64,000 nucleotides of DNA, from assembly GCF_002994745.2 (NCBI RefSeq), contig NC_037091.1, positions 25,859,789-25,923,788 of the forward strand. Direction: 5' to 3'. Both the position numbers and the translations under genes were made by a program. Of the stretch, positions 34,717 to 46,689 are shown piece by piece (within the stretch, counting starts at the first letter, position 1; every line of letters starts with the position of its first letter). The stretch comes from Rosa chinensis. Lineage: Eukaryota > Streptophyta > Magnoliopsida > Rosales > Rosaceae. The notes below the pieces were generated by a model. It worked only from the letters and a program-made list of their open reading frames with translations, was not told where the DNA came from and searched no databases.

Positions 34717-36334
34717 TGTCACCCCCAAAATTTGGAGGTGAAAATTGTACGTTTATTTAGTCAAAATGATATAAAGAAAAGCTTCAAAATACACTTTAGT
34801 TACTTTGAAAATAAAAACTTAAATAAAAAAAAGGTAATGGAAGCTCCATTCTAAAATTTAGAACAATCTTAGAGAAGAAACTTGAACTTTATTCTAGGGG
34901 ACACCGACACAACCACTAGCTGCTACCAAGTCTTCTAAGCATTCAATTCATCTTCAGTACCTGGAACCACAACAAATTACTAATGAGATATAAACTCAGT
35001 AAATAACTATAACACACCACGTATAACAAATAGGAAGGCATTCCATAGTTATATACAATATAGTAAAATGCATAGTACATGGAGTGCACTAAAACAAAAT
35101 CAAACTGAACTTTCTAGGTCCTTCTAGACATAACATACTAATGAGACCCAAACATATCAGAGGTGGGAGACAGACGTCACTTGTCGGTGACAAACCCACT
35201 ATATGGGCCATATAACAGACAATGCATAACCTGCAAAGACAGAACAGTGCACAACTTGCACTTACACAACAGTGCACAACTTGCACTTACATAACAGATT
35301 TCTCCCCAGACAGCCTACTGGTATTGATATGCTAAGAGAGTACCTAGCGGAAATCTCTTTTAAAAACTTATCATATTTTGCATGATGCACACATACTAAT
35401 ATAAGCTAAAGCAATCACAACATAAACAATAATTGTGCACTCAAAATCATAAGTGTATAATAAATATAGTAATATATATATATATATATATATCATGGAT
35501 GATATATCATCCAGAGCAAACAAAAGTTACTTACCTCAACCAATCAAGTTATACAAGCAACTGGTACAACATCCTAAGTTGCGGTTTCTCTACCTAAAGC
35601 AAACAAAAACTCAAAATGAGACACTAACTAGAACCTTATAACTTGCGGTAAAAGCAATCTGGCAGGACCTACGTCCAAAGGGAAAATCTCACTTGCTACA
35701 ATCATTAACCAAAACCCTTAATAATTTACAAGATTAAACTAGATATGCTTAAGTATCTACAGTAAAAATATCAAGTCAAAAGAAGACTAAAAACTTGTCC
35801 AAATAATATTCCAAAACCGACCTCTGTTGCTGCCAGGAAACAAGACCTTCATCAACAATGACTCTTCCAAAAATTCCACAAGATTCAATATGAATTAAAA
35901 TTTGTTGAAATTTGGAAAATCTATTTAAGACTCAATAGAATTTAGCATATAGTACAAATTTGGGAGTGAAATAAGTTTTTCTAGAACCCCAAAAGCTGTC
36001 TTCAAAACAAAATCTAAAATAAGCCTCTCCACCTAAATAGCTAGGTTGAGATGGTTAATGAATTTTATAAAAATAACTTCAAACGATAAATTTATTAAAC
36101 TTTTGTTGTAGAGAATTGGAAAAATGTATTGTACTCATCTCACCATGAGGTTTATATAAGGTTACATCATGTATACAAAAAGCAATACATAATAGCTATA
36201 CTAATCAATCGCACATTCCAAGTATGTCAATCGCATAAATTAGGAGTCTGTCAATCGCATACAATACGAGTCTAGGTTGAGATGGTTAATGAATTTTATA
36301 AAAATAACTTCAAATGATAAATTTATTAAACTTT
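34717..36334 (-). mobile_element. LTR-like sequence, left part (host of copia copy B)
   Basis: Plus-strand start TGTCACCCCCAAAATTTGG resembles the end of a reversed LTR. The sequence seems to resume at 54408 after copia copy B, but the far end could not be fixed. It contains a repeat of about 33 bp (35246-35300) in which GTGCA-CAACT-TGCAC can fold, and GTCAC-TTGTCG-GTGAC near 35177. No coding region. An (AT)n run lies at 35472-35491. Confidence 0.4.
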
Positions 36335-36502
36335 TGTTGTAGAGAATTGGAAAAATGTATTGTACTTATCTCACCATGAGGTTTATATAAGGTTACATCA
36401 TGTATACAAAAAGCAATACATAATAGCTATACTAATCAATCGCACATTCCAAGTATGTCAATCGCATACAATACGAGTCTGTCAATCGCATACATTAAGA
36501 AA
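36041..36502 (+). repeat. 231-bp tandem duplication across the copia LTR junction
   Basis: CTAGGTTGAGATGGTTAATG begins at 36041 and again at 36272. Each unit holds about 63 bp of flank and then the first part of the copia LTR (LTR start at 36104 and 36335). The units are nearly identical, so the duplication arose after the copia insertion. Confidence 0.9.
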
Positions 36503-36538
36503 TACCTATTGCATGAATAGTCATTATCATTCACAACA
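36335..36538 (-). repeat. 3' LTR of copia copy B
   Basis: 204 bp, plus-strand TGTTGTAGAG...TTCACAACA. Its inner side abuts a CTCCCCCTTGG purine/pyrimidine tract (36539 on), the polypurine tract read on the minus strand. Confidence 0.92.
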
Positions 36539-36912
36539 CTCCCCCTTGGATATTCCATATCAATAGCGTTGCCTCTGCTATGCGGTTCTAAGTTGCCTCG
36601 TCAAAAACCTTGCCAAGTAATAAAAACCCTGTGGGAAAAAACAACCTTGGTCGAAGGAGAAAAAGAGCACAATGCGCGTGAATGTGGAGTAGTTGACATC
36701 CTTCAACACTCCCCCTTGTGCCGCTCAAACTAGGTGATGACGCTTTGATTGTTGCCTCACCAAAAACCTTGCCAGGTAACAAAAAACTTGTGGGACAAAA
36801 ATAACCCTGGTCGAAGGGCAAAAAGAGCACAACACGTCATTCACTCTTCAAGATCGAAGATGTAGACATCATACCTCCCCCTGATGTCAAGGTCTCCCCC
36901 TGATTTCTACCA
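36539..36912 (-). repeat. 3' untranslated region of copia copy B with duplicated module
   Basis: It contains two copies of the CTTGGTCGAAGG / GGTAA(T/C)AAAAA module (about 36590-36665 and 36750-36835) that also occur doubled in copy A, with CCCCCTTG tracts beside each. Non-coding. Confidence 0.7.
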
Positions 36913-38499
36913 TTATGGGAGTTCAGATAACTTTCTTAATCCGAAGCTCTTCATATGTTTCTCGAAGGTGGATTTAGGTAATGACTTGATAAACAAGTCC
37001 GCTACATTATCCTCTGAACGGATTTAATTAACTTCAATATTTAGAAGTGTTTGTTGTTGCTGATTGTAAAAGAACTTAGGGGATATATGCTTGGTGTTGT
37101 CGCCCTTGATGAAACCTAACTTCATTTGCTCAATACAAGCTGCATTATCTTCATAAATGCATGTAGGTTCATCTGTGGCAAACTTCAAACCACAAGTTCC
37201 TTGAATGTGTCTAACTACAGACCTTAGCCATATGCATTCTCGCACGGCTTCATGTAGATCGATAATCTCTGCATGATTTGAGGAAGTAGCAACAAGGGTC
37301 TGCTTTGTAGACCTCCAAGATATCGCAGTGCTTCCCATGGTAAAGACATAACCCATTTGGGAGCGACCTTTGTGAGGGTCAGAGAAATACCCCGCATTAG
37401 AAAAACCCATCAAGACATCGTTGTCATTTTGATGGAAGGGAGGAGGAGCACGGAAGGTGGCTTTTTGCCTTGTGGAGTCCGATCCTACACTTCCGTTATT
37501 TCTTTTCTCTCTGTAGGGATAGAACAAGCCCATATCAATCTTACCTCTCAAGTATCGAAAGATTGTTTTTATGCCAATCTGATGGCGGCGTGTTAGTGCA
37601 GAACTGTGTCGAGCTAACAAGTTCACTGCGAATGAGATGTCCGATCTTGTGCATTGAGCTAAGTACAATAATGCACCTATTGCACTTAGATAGGGCACTT
37701 CAGCCTATAATAAGTCTTCATCCTCATCCCTTGGACGAAATGGATCTTTTTCAGGCTCAAGACTACGACCGATCATGGGAGTACTCACGAGCTTTGCTTT
37801 ATCTTCTTTAAAGCACCTTAATCATTTTTGAGTGTATGCTGGCTGATGAATCATAATCCCATCACTACGGTGCTCGAGTTCTAGTCCGAGGCAAAACCAT
37901 GTTTTCCCAAGATCTTTCATCTCAAATTCAGATTTCAAGTACTTAGTAGTTTCCTTTAACTCATCTAGAGTTCCAATTAGATTCATGTCATCGACATAAA
38001 CTGCTACAATTGCAAATCTGGAACTTGTCCTCTTTATAAACACGCATGGGCATATTTCATTGTTGACATATCCCTTCCCAATCAAGTAGTCACTTAGACG
38101 GTTATACCACATCCGTCCGGATTGTTTCAATCTATATAGTGAGCATCTCAATCTTATTGAAAACACGCTCCATGGTTTAGAGCTACTTGACTTGGGTAAT
38201 TGAAGTCCATCTAGAACCTTCATATATATCTCTGAATCTAGATCCCCATAGAGATATGCTGTAATCACATCTATAAGCTGCATGTCAAGTTTTTTGGAAA
38301 CTACCAAACTGACAAGGTAGCAGAACGTTATAACGTCCATTATGAGAGAATATGTCTCCCTGTAGTCGATTCTAGGGCGTTGTGAGAAACCTTGCGCCAC
38401 AAGGCGGGCTTTGTATCTAACAACCTCATTTTTCTCATTATGCTTTCTAACAAAGACCCATTTATGGCCAACAAGCTTTATAATTGGGGGTGTCAGCAT
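36913..38499 (-). pseudogene. Copia copy B reverse transcriptase and RNase H
   Basis: RT opens with GHKWVFVRKHNEKNEV and runs through ARLVAQGFSQ, CSLYRLKQSGRMWYN and the catalytic YVDD box (37987-37998). The RNase H part has GALLYLAQCT and ATSSNHAEI, ending LSELP at 36913. It is broken by a frameshift near 37822, a TAG at 37705-37707 where copy A has GAG, and a TAA just before 37024 where copy A has CAA. The YRETYS motif where copia elements normally have YxETFSPV shows additional decay. Confidence 0.88.
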
Positions 38500-38514
38500 T
38501 ATAGGCCCAAATAC

Positions 38515-39450
38515 CTATCTCTTTGTTAGTGAATTCAATTCAACCTGGATCGCATCTTTCCATTTAGGCCAATCTGCTCTTCGTTGACATTCTTCAACGG
38601 TGCAAGGTTCAATATCATCGTGTTCTATAATTCCTTGAACAATAGAATATGTAAACACATCATCAAGGATAATAGAATCTCGACTCAACGTCTCATGTAC
38701 ACTAGTGTTATTCATGGAGATCTCCCAATTCCCCGGAATTTGTTCTAACATTGGAGCGTCCCCCAATGATGTCTCTTGGACATAACCATAATCCGGAATA
38801 TCTTCATGAGACGGGTTATTTATGTCGATGATTAATGGATCTTTCTGTGCCAAACTCGCTTTCTTTCTCGGGCAAAAATCCATCTAACCTTTGCGCCTCC
38901 CACGTTTCCTTGCTGGGAGCCCGGCCTGAGCCACATTGCCATCACTATTAGTGGTGGCGGCGCCATGCCCAATACCCCTAGGGGTGGCGCCATGTCCATG
39001 ATTTTTAGGGACATCAATCCTTGCAGGCACGTTTGCAGTAGGTATATGTGATCTTGTCACTTTAGCGATATCAGAAAACTCATCAGGCCTAGAGTCTTCT
39101 ACGTTCTGAAGAACGAGAATTCTCCTCACTTCAATTTCAGACTGTGCGGTTCGGGGATTAAGATGAGACAAAGTGGGGACAGACCACAACAATTCCTGTC
39201 GTTCCTGTTTAACATTATTGTTCCTATCTCCCCCTAACGACTGGAAGACTGTCTCATCAAAGTGACAATTCACAAATCTAGCGGTAAATAGATCGCCTGT
39301 CAAGAGTTCTAGGTAGCCGATAATGGTTGGAGATTCATATCCAACATAAATGCCTAATCGTCTTTGAGAACCCATTTTGGTGCGCTGTGGCGGTGCAATT
39401 GGCACATACTGTACACCCAAATATGCATAAGTGTGAGACATTAGGCTCAT
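38515..39450 (-). pseudogene. Copia copy B integrase C-terminus and linker to RT
   Basis: Minus-strand frame with GIYVGYESPTIIGYLE (the GYS-type block after integrase) and DLFTARFVNCHFDE, then a low-complexity linker and the DWPKWKDAIQVELNSL segment that opens the RT domain. In-frame TAG codons at 38884-38886 and at 38512-38514 interrupt it. A frameshift near 39440 separates it from the integrase core. Confidence 0.8.
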
Positions 39451-40715
39451 ATCCAGTAACTATTTGGGACGCAGAAAAGGGTTGAGTGGCAGTAGGCCTC
39501 AGATGAATGAGCACATTTGCATGCAATTTTGCATAGCCCCAAGCAGAAACAGGGAGATTGGTGCACATAACCAATGCTCTGGCGACAATTTGAAGTCTTT
39601 TAATGGCAGCTTCTGCGAGACCATTTTGGGTGTGAACATGGCAAACAGGGTGTTCAACCTCAATCCCAATAGACATGCAATAGTCATCAAACGTTTTTGA
39701 TGTAAACTCTCCAATATTGTCAAGACGAATTGACTTAATGGGATGATCAGGGTGATGAGCCCTTAATTTAATGATTTGTGCTAGGAGTTTAGCAAATGCA
39801 GCATTTCTTGTGGACAATAGTATGACATGTGACCATCGCGTCAATGCATCAACCAACACCATAAAATATCTAAATGGTTCGCAAGTTGGTTGAATAGGTC
39901 CACAAATATCACCTTGGATTCTTTGTAAGAATGGAATATTTTCCTTAGTGTCCTTTGCATAGGATGGTCTCGATCCTAATTTTGCTAAAGAGCAGGCTTT
40001 GCAAAACGAAAGATGGGCTTTAGAAGTAACCAGGGAAGTATCCGGTTGAGCCATGAAGTCACAATTGACTTTAGAAGTAGAAAAAGGAACCAAGGAGGTA
40101 TTGGTGTCGTCAGTACCACTTTTGGGCTTAGGGGGTAGGCTGCGCCAGCCCTACCTTGGATCGAATTTTGGTTCTGACTTCTTTTCGTTTTAAAAATGGA
40201 TGTCCGTGTAAAGTCTTTAATATACAGATCATCATATCACAACCTAGGTGTCCCAAACGGTCATGCCAAAGCATATATGTGTCAGAATCCCATAAGTCAT
40301 CTCTCATGACATGGTTAGATTCAATAATTAGAATAGTGGTTGCATACAACCCACTAGAGCGACACATAAGTTTCTCTAATACTCATTTATGTCTGTAGTC
40401 ATTAGAGGTGATGCAAAGGAACTCTTGTCCATTCTCACAATGTGTTTCCACATGAAAATCATTGGCTCTTATATCTTTAAAACTCAATAGGGTTCTTCCA
40501 GCCCTAGGTGCATATAGAGTTTCAGTGACATTAATACTTGTGCCATTTAGCAACATAAATTGAGCTGGTCCTTGACCATGAATCAATTGTGATGGTCCAG
40601 CTATCGTAGTCACAGAAGATCGACTAGGAGTCATCCATAGAAATAGTTGCCTATGTCGCAATATAGTTTGTGTGGTGCCACTATCAACAAGGCATTCAAA
40701 CTCTCCAGGAAACAT
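39335..40715 (-). pseudogene. Copia copy B protease, GAG-pre-integrase and integrase
   Basis: It starts with MFPGEFECLVDSGTTQTIL, where DSG is the aspartic protease active site (40383-40715). Next comes the zinc-binding LWHDRLGHLG segment (40128-40367) and then the integrase core: GDICGP (first Asp), IRLDNIGEF (second Asp) and NGLAEAAIK (Glu). All three catalytic acidic residues are present. An in-frame stop at 40383 and frameshifts near 40110-40130 and 39440 break the frame. Confidence 0.85.
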
Positions 40716-41079
40716 ACTGAAAAATAATAAAGTTCGGAATTAAAACATGTCCATGACATCAAATAATAATACGATACTTTATTAATAAAGATAGCCAATG
40801 ATTACATCAAAGGTCCCAAAAAGTCTAATCCAAAATAAAATCAAACTAAGACACATTGTAGTCACTCTATCTATTTGCTAACTCCAATCAAATATGACCA
40901 GGAAAGTAGAGAAAGATGTTGGTGGAGTGAGGCTCTCTTAAGTACCATTAATCTCAATGACTTTCCTAGACATCATATTTTATTGGGTGCACTACATAAG
41001 AAAGAGTTTAATACAATTGACATTTATTGACTAAGGCATATTGCCATTACAAAAATTCTTGGAAAATAAAAGGACTATT
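40716..41079 (-). other. 364-nt non-coding gap between gag and protease of copia copy B
   Basis: No reading frame links gag (ending AYFD at 41080) to the protease start. On the minus strand the gap ends TTATTATTTTTCAG immediately before the protease ATG, like an intron acceptor or subgenomic leader. There is no clear GT donor at the other end. Insertion of foreign sequence is also possible. Confidence 0.55.
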
Positions 41080-42167
41080 CTAATCAAAGTATGCAGCATC
41101 CTTGTGCACTTCATCTTCAGCTTTGAAGTCCTCTATGGTGAGATTGACATCTCCACCAACTTCTTCTTCTTCTGCAAGGTACACTTCTTGCTCCCTCAGG
41201 TCCCTGTATGCCCTGTATCTTGAACCTAGTTGCTCGCTTGCCTTGCATTGCTTGAACCAATGCTCACTTGATCCACATCGATGACACATGTCATTGTGGA
41301 AGCCTCCCTTTAATTGAGGTGCATGTTATGGGCGTTCCCTAGAAGGGTTGGCGCCACCACCACGACCAGGGATACCACGACCACCTCTCCCACGTGTGGC
41401 ATTGTCACCACGTGTATTCACACTAAACCTACGATTTCCTTCCTTGTTAGGGCGGTTATATGGATCCATACGTCCCTCATATCCCTTATTCTTAAGGTTC
41501 CGCTCCTTGCGCCCTCTTTTGGGTGCATTATAATTCGCCTCATGAACGCTCTTAGTTCCAATGGGCCTTGAATTATAATTCCTCATGAGTATGTTATCAT
41601 GTTTCTCAGCAGCTCAGCTACAGATATGAGATTGATAAGCTGATGAAACCTTGTGATCCGTCCAGCATTGACTTCAGTGCGATATTGCTTTGATACCACA
41701 ATGGCTGAAATGGGGAAGGTGGAGAGAGTTTTCTCAATTAGCTCTTGCTCTGTGATAGGTTGTCCACAAAACCTCAACATGGACTATAGGTGAAGAGCTT
41801 CTGAATTATATTCAGCAATAGACTTGAAATCAGCAAAGCGCAGATTGTTCCATTGAACCTTCAAGTCAGGGAGGAGGGAATCTTGGACATTGCCAAAGAG
41901 CTCTTCTAGCGCTACCCATAGCTCTCTTGCATCCTTGATTGACATATACTCCAATTTGAGTGCCTTTTCCATATGGCGTTTCATCAAGATAACTACTTGA
42001 GCATGCTTTGCAGGTGTTTGCACGAGCACACGATCCAGGTTAGGTGCCTGGATTATGGGTAATATTCCCTTTGAAGTGAGGTGGTTCTCAACATCGGTTA
42101 CCCAACTGTGGTAATCCGAGCCTGTTGAGCCAAGCATGGGAAAGTCGAGTCTAGGTTCATTCGACAT
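41080..42167 (-). pseudogene. Copia copy B gag
   Basis: Minus-strand ATG at 42167, MSNEPRLDFPMLGSTGSDYH..., with LWVALEELFGN and SDLKVQWNNLRF-like segments of copia gag, a basic Arg/Gly-rich stretch, and a CCHC zinc knuckle C-x2-C-x4-H-x4-C (CHRCGSSEHWFKQC, 41242-41289) for RNA packaging. Broken by an in-frame TAG at 41784, a frameshift near 41590 and a TAA at 41326. Confidence 0.85.
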
Positions 42168-42760
42168 CCTGAAAATAAGAAGAGAAGATATATTAGTTTC
42201 GGAGCTAAACTTCCATGAAAACTAAAATAATAAGATTTCCGAGCTATGCTACCAAGAAAAAAATTTCCAAGAATCTCTTTTAATGTGGTCACAATTTGAT
42301 GCTTACGGACACTCTTAGTCCGAGCATTATGAATACTCTTAATTCATACGAACACTCTTAGTTCGTTAAGCGTGAATCCCCACAATTCCGCTTTATTAAA
42401 TAAACGAACCCATGTTCGTATATTGAAAGTCCTACAGAAAATAAAGGAATTTTAAAGACAAGAAAGTAGGAACTTTAATCTTTAAAACTTACTTGTTGAA
42501 ATTCGGAGCAGATTCGCTTCTGAAAAGCTCCCACTTCGAATGGTGTATAGATCTCAAAACGATTCCAATAGGGCTGAAATTTGGAGTCAGATAGAAGAGG
42601 CAGAGACAAACAACTTTGATGAAGGAAGTATTTTGATCTGAGGTCCATATCAAGACGTTTCGGGGCGTGCAAATAGGCTGATTTGCACAGGAACGAGTGT
42701 GCTACTGTGCTGCAAGGGCAGCAGGCGTGCGACTATGCTGTAGGGGCAGTAGGAGGCACA

Positions 42761-43316
42761 TGTAAAATATTATTTGGACCTAATATTATCTACATTAAGT
42801 AAATAACAAATTGATTAAGCTTATTTCAATAAATAGGAAATATATGAATTATCTACCTAGACACCTAATGAGCTTTGGTATGTCACTCATATGGTTAGGA
42901 ATCTATTTTGATAGAGATACATATCTAATTAGTTGATATGATAAATTATAGCATCTGTCAAATAACTCATTGGCTAGAATCAAGAATTCTTTTATGGGAA
43001 GACCTATCTAGCTTGTATATATAGGTGCTTGAAGTCCTTATTCACTGTGTGACAAAACATTCAGTCAGGCCTCATAGAGAGGAGTTAAACACATAGTTGA
43101 GCAGAAGATTTCTTGCATGTGGCTGCTTGAAGTTTTGGAGCTTGGATTATTTGTGTTGAATAGCTGTGTTGCTGCTACTGCTTTTGAAGGAATGGATGTT
43201 GTGCATGAAGCAGGTGATGCATCTCCTCTTGTTGTATTCTAGCTCATATTGTATTGATCATTTGGTTGTATTTATGCATTTTGTGAAACGATCTTGGTTT
43301 GCTCATTAAGTTAACA
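42761..43316 (+). repeat. 5' LTR of copia copy C (556 bp)
   Basis: TGTAAAATATTATTTGG...CATTAAGTTAACA. Nearly identical to 53498-54057 with scattered substitutions and a 4-bp GATC length difference near 43258/53997. A TATATATAGG box (near 43014-43023) is a likely promoter. Confidence 0.95.
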
Positions 43317-44513
43317 AATGTTATTAGAGCCAAATTTCACAATTCATAAATCAGTTTTAGAAGAACAATTCATTGTATTTTGAACTAGAGTTTTGTGTTA
43401 TGTTGAATTGCAAAACGTTTTGGGAAATTAGGGTTTTGGTTAACAGGCCAAGAAAAAAAAAATTAAAATCGGATAAAGATCGTTCTTGGGGAATACAAGT
43501 ATTGGGAATTATTGCTTCCGCTAAAATTGTTGCAGAATTGCAGTCGCAAAGGTTAGGCCTTCTGAGAACCATGTTTCGATTCAAAGCTTTAATTCGTTTT
43601 CTGTTGAATTACAAAAACACTAGAAGCATTCACGGCGTTCACCTAGGCTAGAGTAGATGGTGACCAGATGAAATTTAAGTTTTGGTGTGCTTGTGTCTCT
43701 GAATTGAATTGAAACGATTTTGTGCTTTCTCTGTGATTGCTTATGGATGGTTGTGCTTAATATTTTGCATTGTGCTAACATATATATGTGATTGAACAAT
43801 GATTATATGATAAATTGATGAATGTTTGAGTTAAGAAGTTCACTGTCTCCCTGTAAATGTTGTCACATTTTCATTGAGAAAATTGCAGATTGAGTAAAGT
43901 TTCTTTTCAAGTGCCTTGATGTCTTGAATTGAATTTAGTTAAACTTTATTTAGGTCACAAGTTGTTGCAAATAAAAATTGGCATGTTGCACAAAGCAATT
44001 TATGTTATTATTTGCATTTGATCATTAAGATAAAAATGACCTGGAAACTTGTGTGAATTGTTTTCAAACTGTGCTTACTTGTGTCTTCCAAAGAAGTGTT
44101 AATATAGCATAGTTTGGTGACAAACAGCTTCACACATGATTTTGAATTCATATTTTGATACTTAAAGACTCTTCAACTGTCATAAGATGTTGATTGTCTT
44201 TTTGGATAACTTGAGTTCTCTAATTATGGGGTGAAGATTTAGAAACTTAAGTACATTATGTTTACTGCCACAAAAGTGTTGCCTAATGTGAAATTCAGAT
44301 TTGGGTATTTTCATTGACATGGTATCTTGTGGTACTTGTTGCCATTATGGTTAATATTTTGTTTTGGTGTTTTATGTGTTTTTTGAACTGCTTTTGGAAC
44401 TAACACATAAATCTGCAGAAATATTGCTAAATTGAAACTTTGTATTTTTTGAGTTTTGAAACTGAAACTTACAGAATGTTTCTTTTTGACTTTGCTCATT
44501 AGGAAGTATTTAC
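43317..44513 (+). other. Primer-binding site and 5' leader of copia copy C
   Basis: Two bases after the LTR, TGTTATTAGAGCC (43319-43331) resembles the initiator-Met tRNA primer site (TGGTATCAGAGCC) with two differences. About 1.2 kb of AT-rich leader follows before the gag ATG. The ORF at 43373-43651 looks incidental. Confidence 0.75.
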
Positions 44514-45299
44514 ATGAACCTTAACAATGTTTTGATGCTCACTGGAACAAACTTTAGAGCCTGGAGAGATTCGGTAGAGCGTTATATGATGATGCATGAG
44601 AATATAGACCTAGTCTTTCATGAGGATGAACCTGAGGCATTAACTAAAGATAGTTCAGCTAAGGAGGTTAAGACATTTAAAGCCTGGCACAGGTCAAATA
44701 GAATGGCCAAGAACACCCACTACTAGAATTATGTCAATAGACATCACCACTATTAAATCGATCGGAATTGCATGCGATGTAAAAAAACGTGTTAACATCG
44801 GTTTATGAAATATTCGATTTCTATTGTGGTTATCAACATCAGTCGTTAAATTAACCGATGTATAAGCTTTCGTTCAAAAATTTTGAAAAAAATGCGGAGG
44901 GACTAAGTTAAAAATTTTAGAAACGCGGGGGGACTGAACTTTCATTCTCTCCAACACTTCGTATTTTTTTCACTTTGTCTGAAACTTTGGAACCCTATCT
45001 CGCCTCCTTCTCTCTCGTTCCCTTGTCTTTCCAAACCCTATACTCTCTCTCTCCCCCCGAATCTCACTCTCTCTCTGTAAAATCCTCTCCGACTCTCTCT
45101 GAAGTTGATGAAGATGAAGCCTCCCCAGTCGCCAAACCCTAGTCCGGCAAGCCTCCGAGAAAGCATAAAGCCTCCAAGGAGAACCCGCCTCCGCCTTAGA
45201 TCTCATCTATACGGCCTCGGATTCGAAGCCTTTGTCGGCGGCCAAGTTGAATAGTTTGTTGTTGCCACGGCTACCGCCATTAAATCCTCTCACGGAAGC

Positions 45300-46087
45300 T
45301 TGAGATGCTTCCTGAGAACATTAACAAAGAGGCCTGAGACGCAAAGCAGCACCACCGGGTCTAAAGGCGAGTTGGGTCGGATCCTCTGCCTCCTCTACGC
45401 CACCTACCACCCCAGAAATCAATACCTCCTCCACCTCGACTGCTTTGCTTCCCAGACTGACCGTGACCAGTTAGCCCTCAAGGTCCGATCTGTTCCCATT
45501 TTCAGAGCTGCCCAGAATGTCCATCTCATCGGTAAAGCTGACTTTGTCTACCGAAAAGGGTCGTCTTCGATCTCGTTCACTCTCCACGGCGCGTCGATTC
45601 TGCTCCGGTTGTCAACCAATTGGGACTGGTTCATAAGCTTCACTATTGATGACTACCCACTTCTCAAACAAGACGGTACTAGTTGAAATCCGAGCTCAGT
45701 GTTTCTGGGTTGCTTGTGTTTTTTGTGTTTTTGATATGCTTTTGTTTTTTGGGTTGTGTAGATCTTCTTCACATTATGTCATTCCTACCCAAAGATCTGA
45801 ACTTTGTGAATCATTCGAGTTACATTGGCTGGAAAGAGTAAGTGCATTTGTTTTTTTGTTTTTTGTTTTTTTTGTTTTATCTATTGTTTTTGAGTTTTGT
45901 GTTATTGGTGTTTTGAATGTTGTGGTGGATGCTGAAGTATGTGAGGGTTTGAATGTTTTGTGGTGCTACAGGTCGAAGAGATTGAAACAGGTCATTGTTG
46001 ATCTGGAGCTTTATCTTTTTGAGAAAAATGTGATGTTCTATGCGGTACAGAAAAGGGTGTTGCCTAATGCTTACCGGTTGTTTACAG
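45300..46087 (+). pseudogene. Captured GT14-family glycosyltransferase fragment
   Basis: Three exon-like blocks, about 45300-45675, 45762-45837 and 45972-46087, each bounded by GT and AG. They encode GSKGELGRILCLLYATYHPR, YLLHLDCFA, NVHLIGKADFVYRKGSS, LSTNWDWFISFTIDDYPLL, then DLLHIMSFLPKDLNFVNHSS and GWKE, then LYLFEKNVMFYAVQKR.LPNAY. This matches plant GT14 (DUF266/Core-2-I-branching-like) beta-glucuronosyltransferases acting on arabinogalactan. Frame and splice phase are consistent across all three blocks, but the N-terminal anchor and the C-terminal half are absent. A 30-bp stretch after exon 3 (46084-46115) recurs at 46201-46232. Confidence 0.8.
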
Positions 46088-46615
46088 GTTCGTTTCTTTT
46101 CCTTACTTGGTTACATATTTAATTTCTTAAATGCTTTATTTCAATTATCAAAGAGAAATGCTTAGGATTTGCACTATGGAAGTTATGCTTTATTTCAATT
46201 ACAGGTTCGTTTCTTTTCCTTACTTGGTTACAGATTTGCAGTTTGTTCCTGCTAGCTAATTTGAGAAATCTGTTTGTTTTTCATGAAATCTTGTGGTTTT
46301 TGCTTGTGTTTGGGACTTTTGTTAATGTTGATTTGGTTATGGAAAGTCCAAAAAAGAATGTTTGTGTTCTGCCTCTCTGATTTTTGGTTTGTACATCTTT
46401 GGCACCGCTCTGATTTTGGTTATCAATTATTATGCAAGTGGCAGGAGATCGATGGGAAAAAGCCTTGGTAAGCTAATTAAATCTGGTTGTTGGGTCTGAT
46501 ATAGCTTTCTTGGTAGATATTGGAGTTTCAAACTTTGATCATATTTGAGATGTATGAGATATTGGTAATTGGTTTTATATAGAGAGATTTTGGTCTGATA
46601 TAGCTTTCTTGGTAG

Positions 46616-46689
46616 ATATTGGAGTTTCTGAGAGATGGTGACAAATCTGTGGCAGAGTTGATGGATATTGGGAAACAGTTTCTAGGGAG
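46616..46689 (+). pseudogene. Captured urease exon
   Basis: A single 74-bp exon flanked by TAG and GTAATG encodes ILEFLRDGDKSVAELMDIGK followed by QFLGR. This is the conserved urease gamma-region block that precedes the RRQVLP motif in plant urease. The intron end and exon start are duplicated just upstream (46493-46530), probably by template switching during capture. Identification is by motif memory only. Confidence 0.7.

Noticed and set aside
45646..46122. 158-aa ORF
   Set aside because: Runs through GT14 introns; only the spliced frame resembles a protein.
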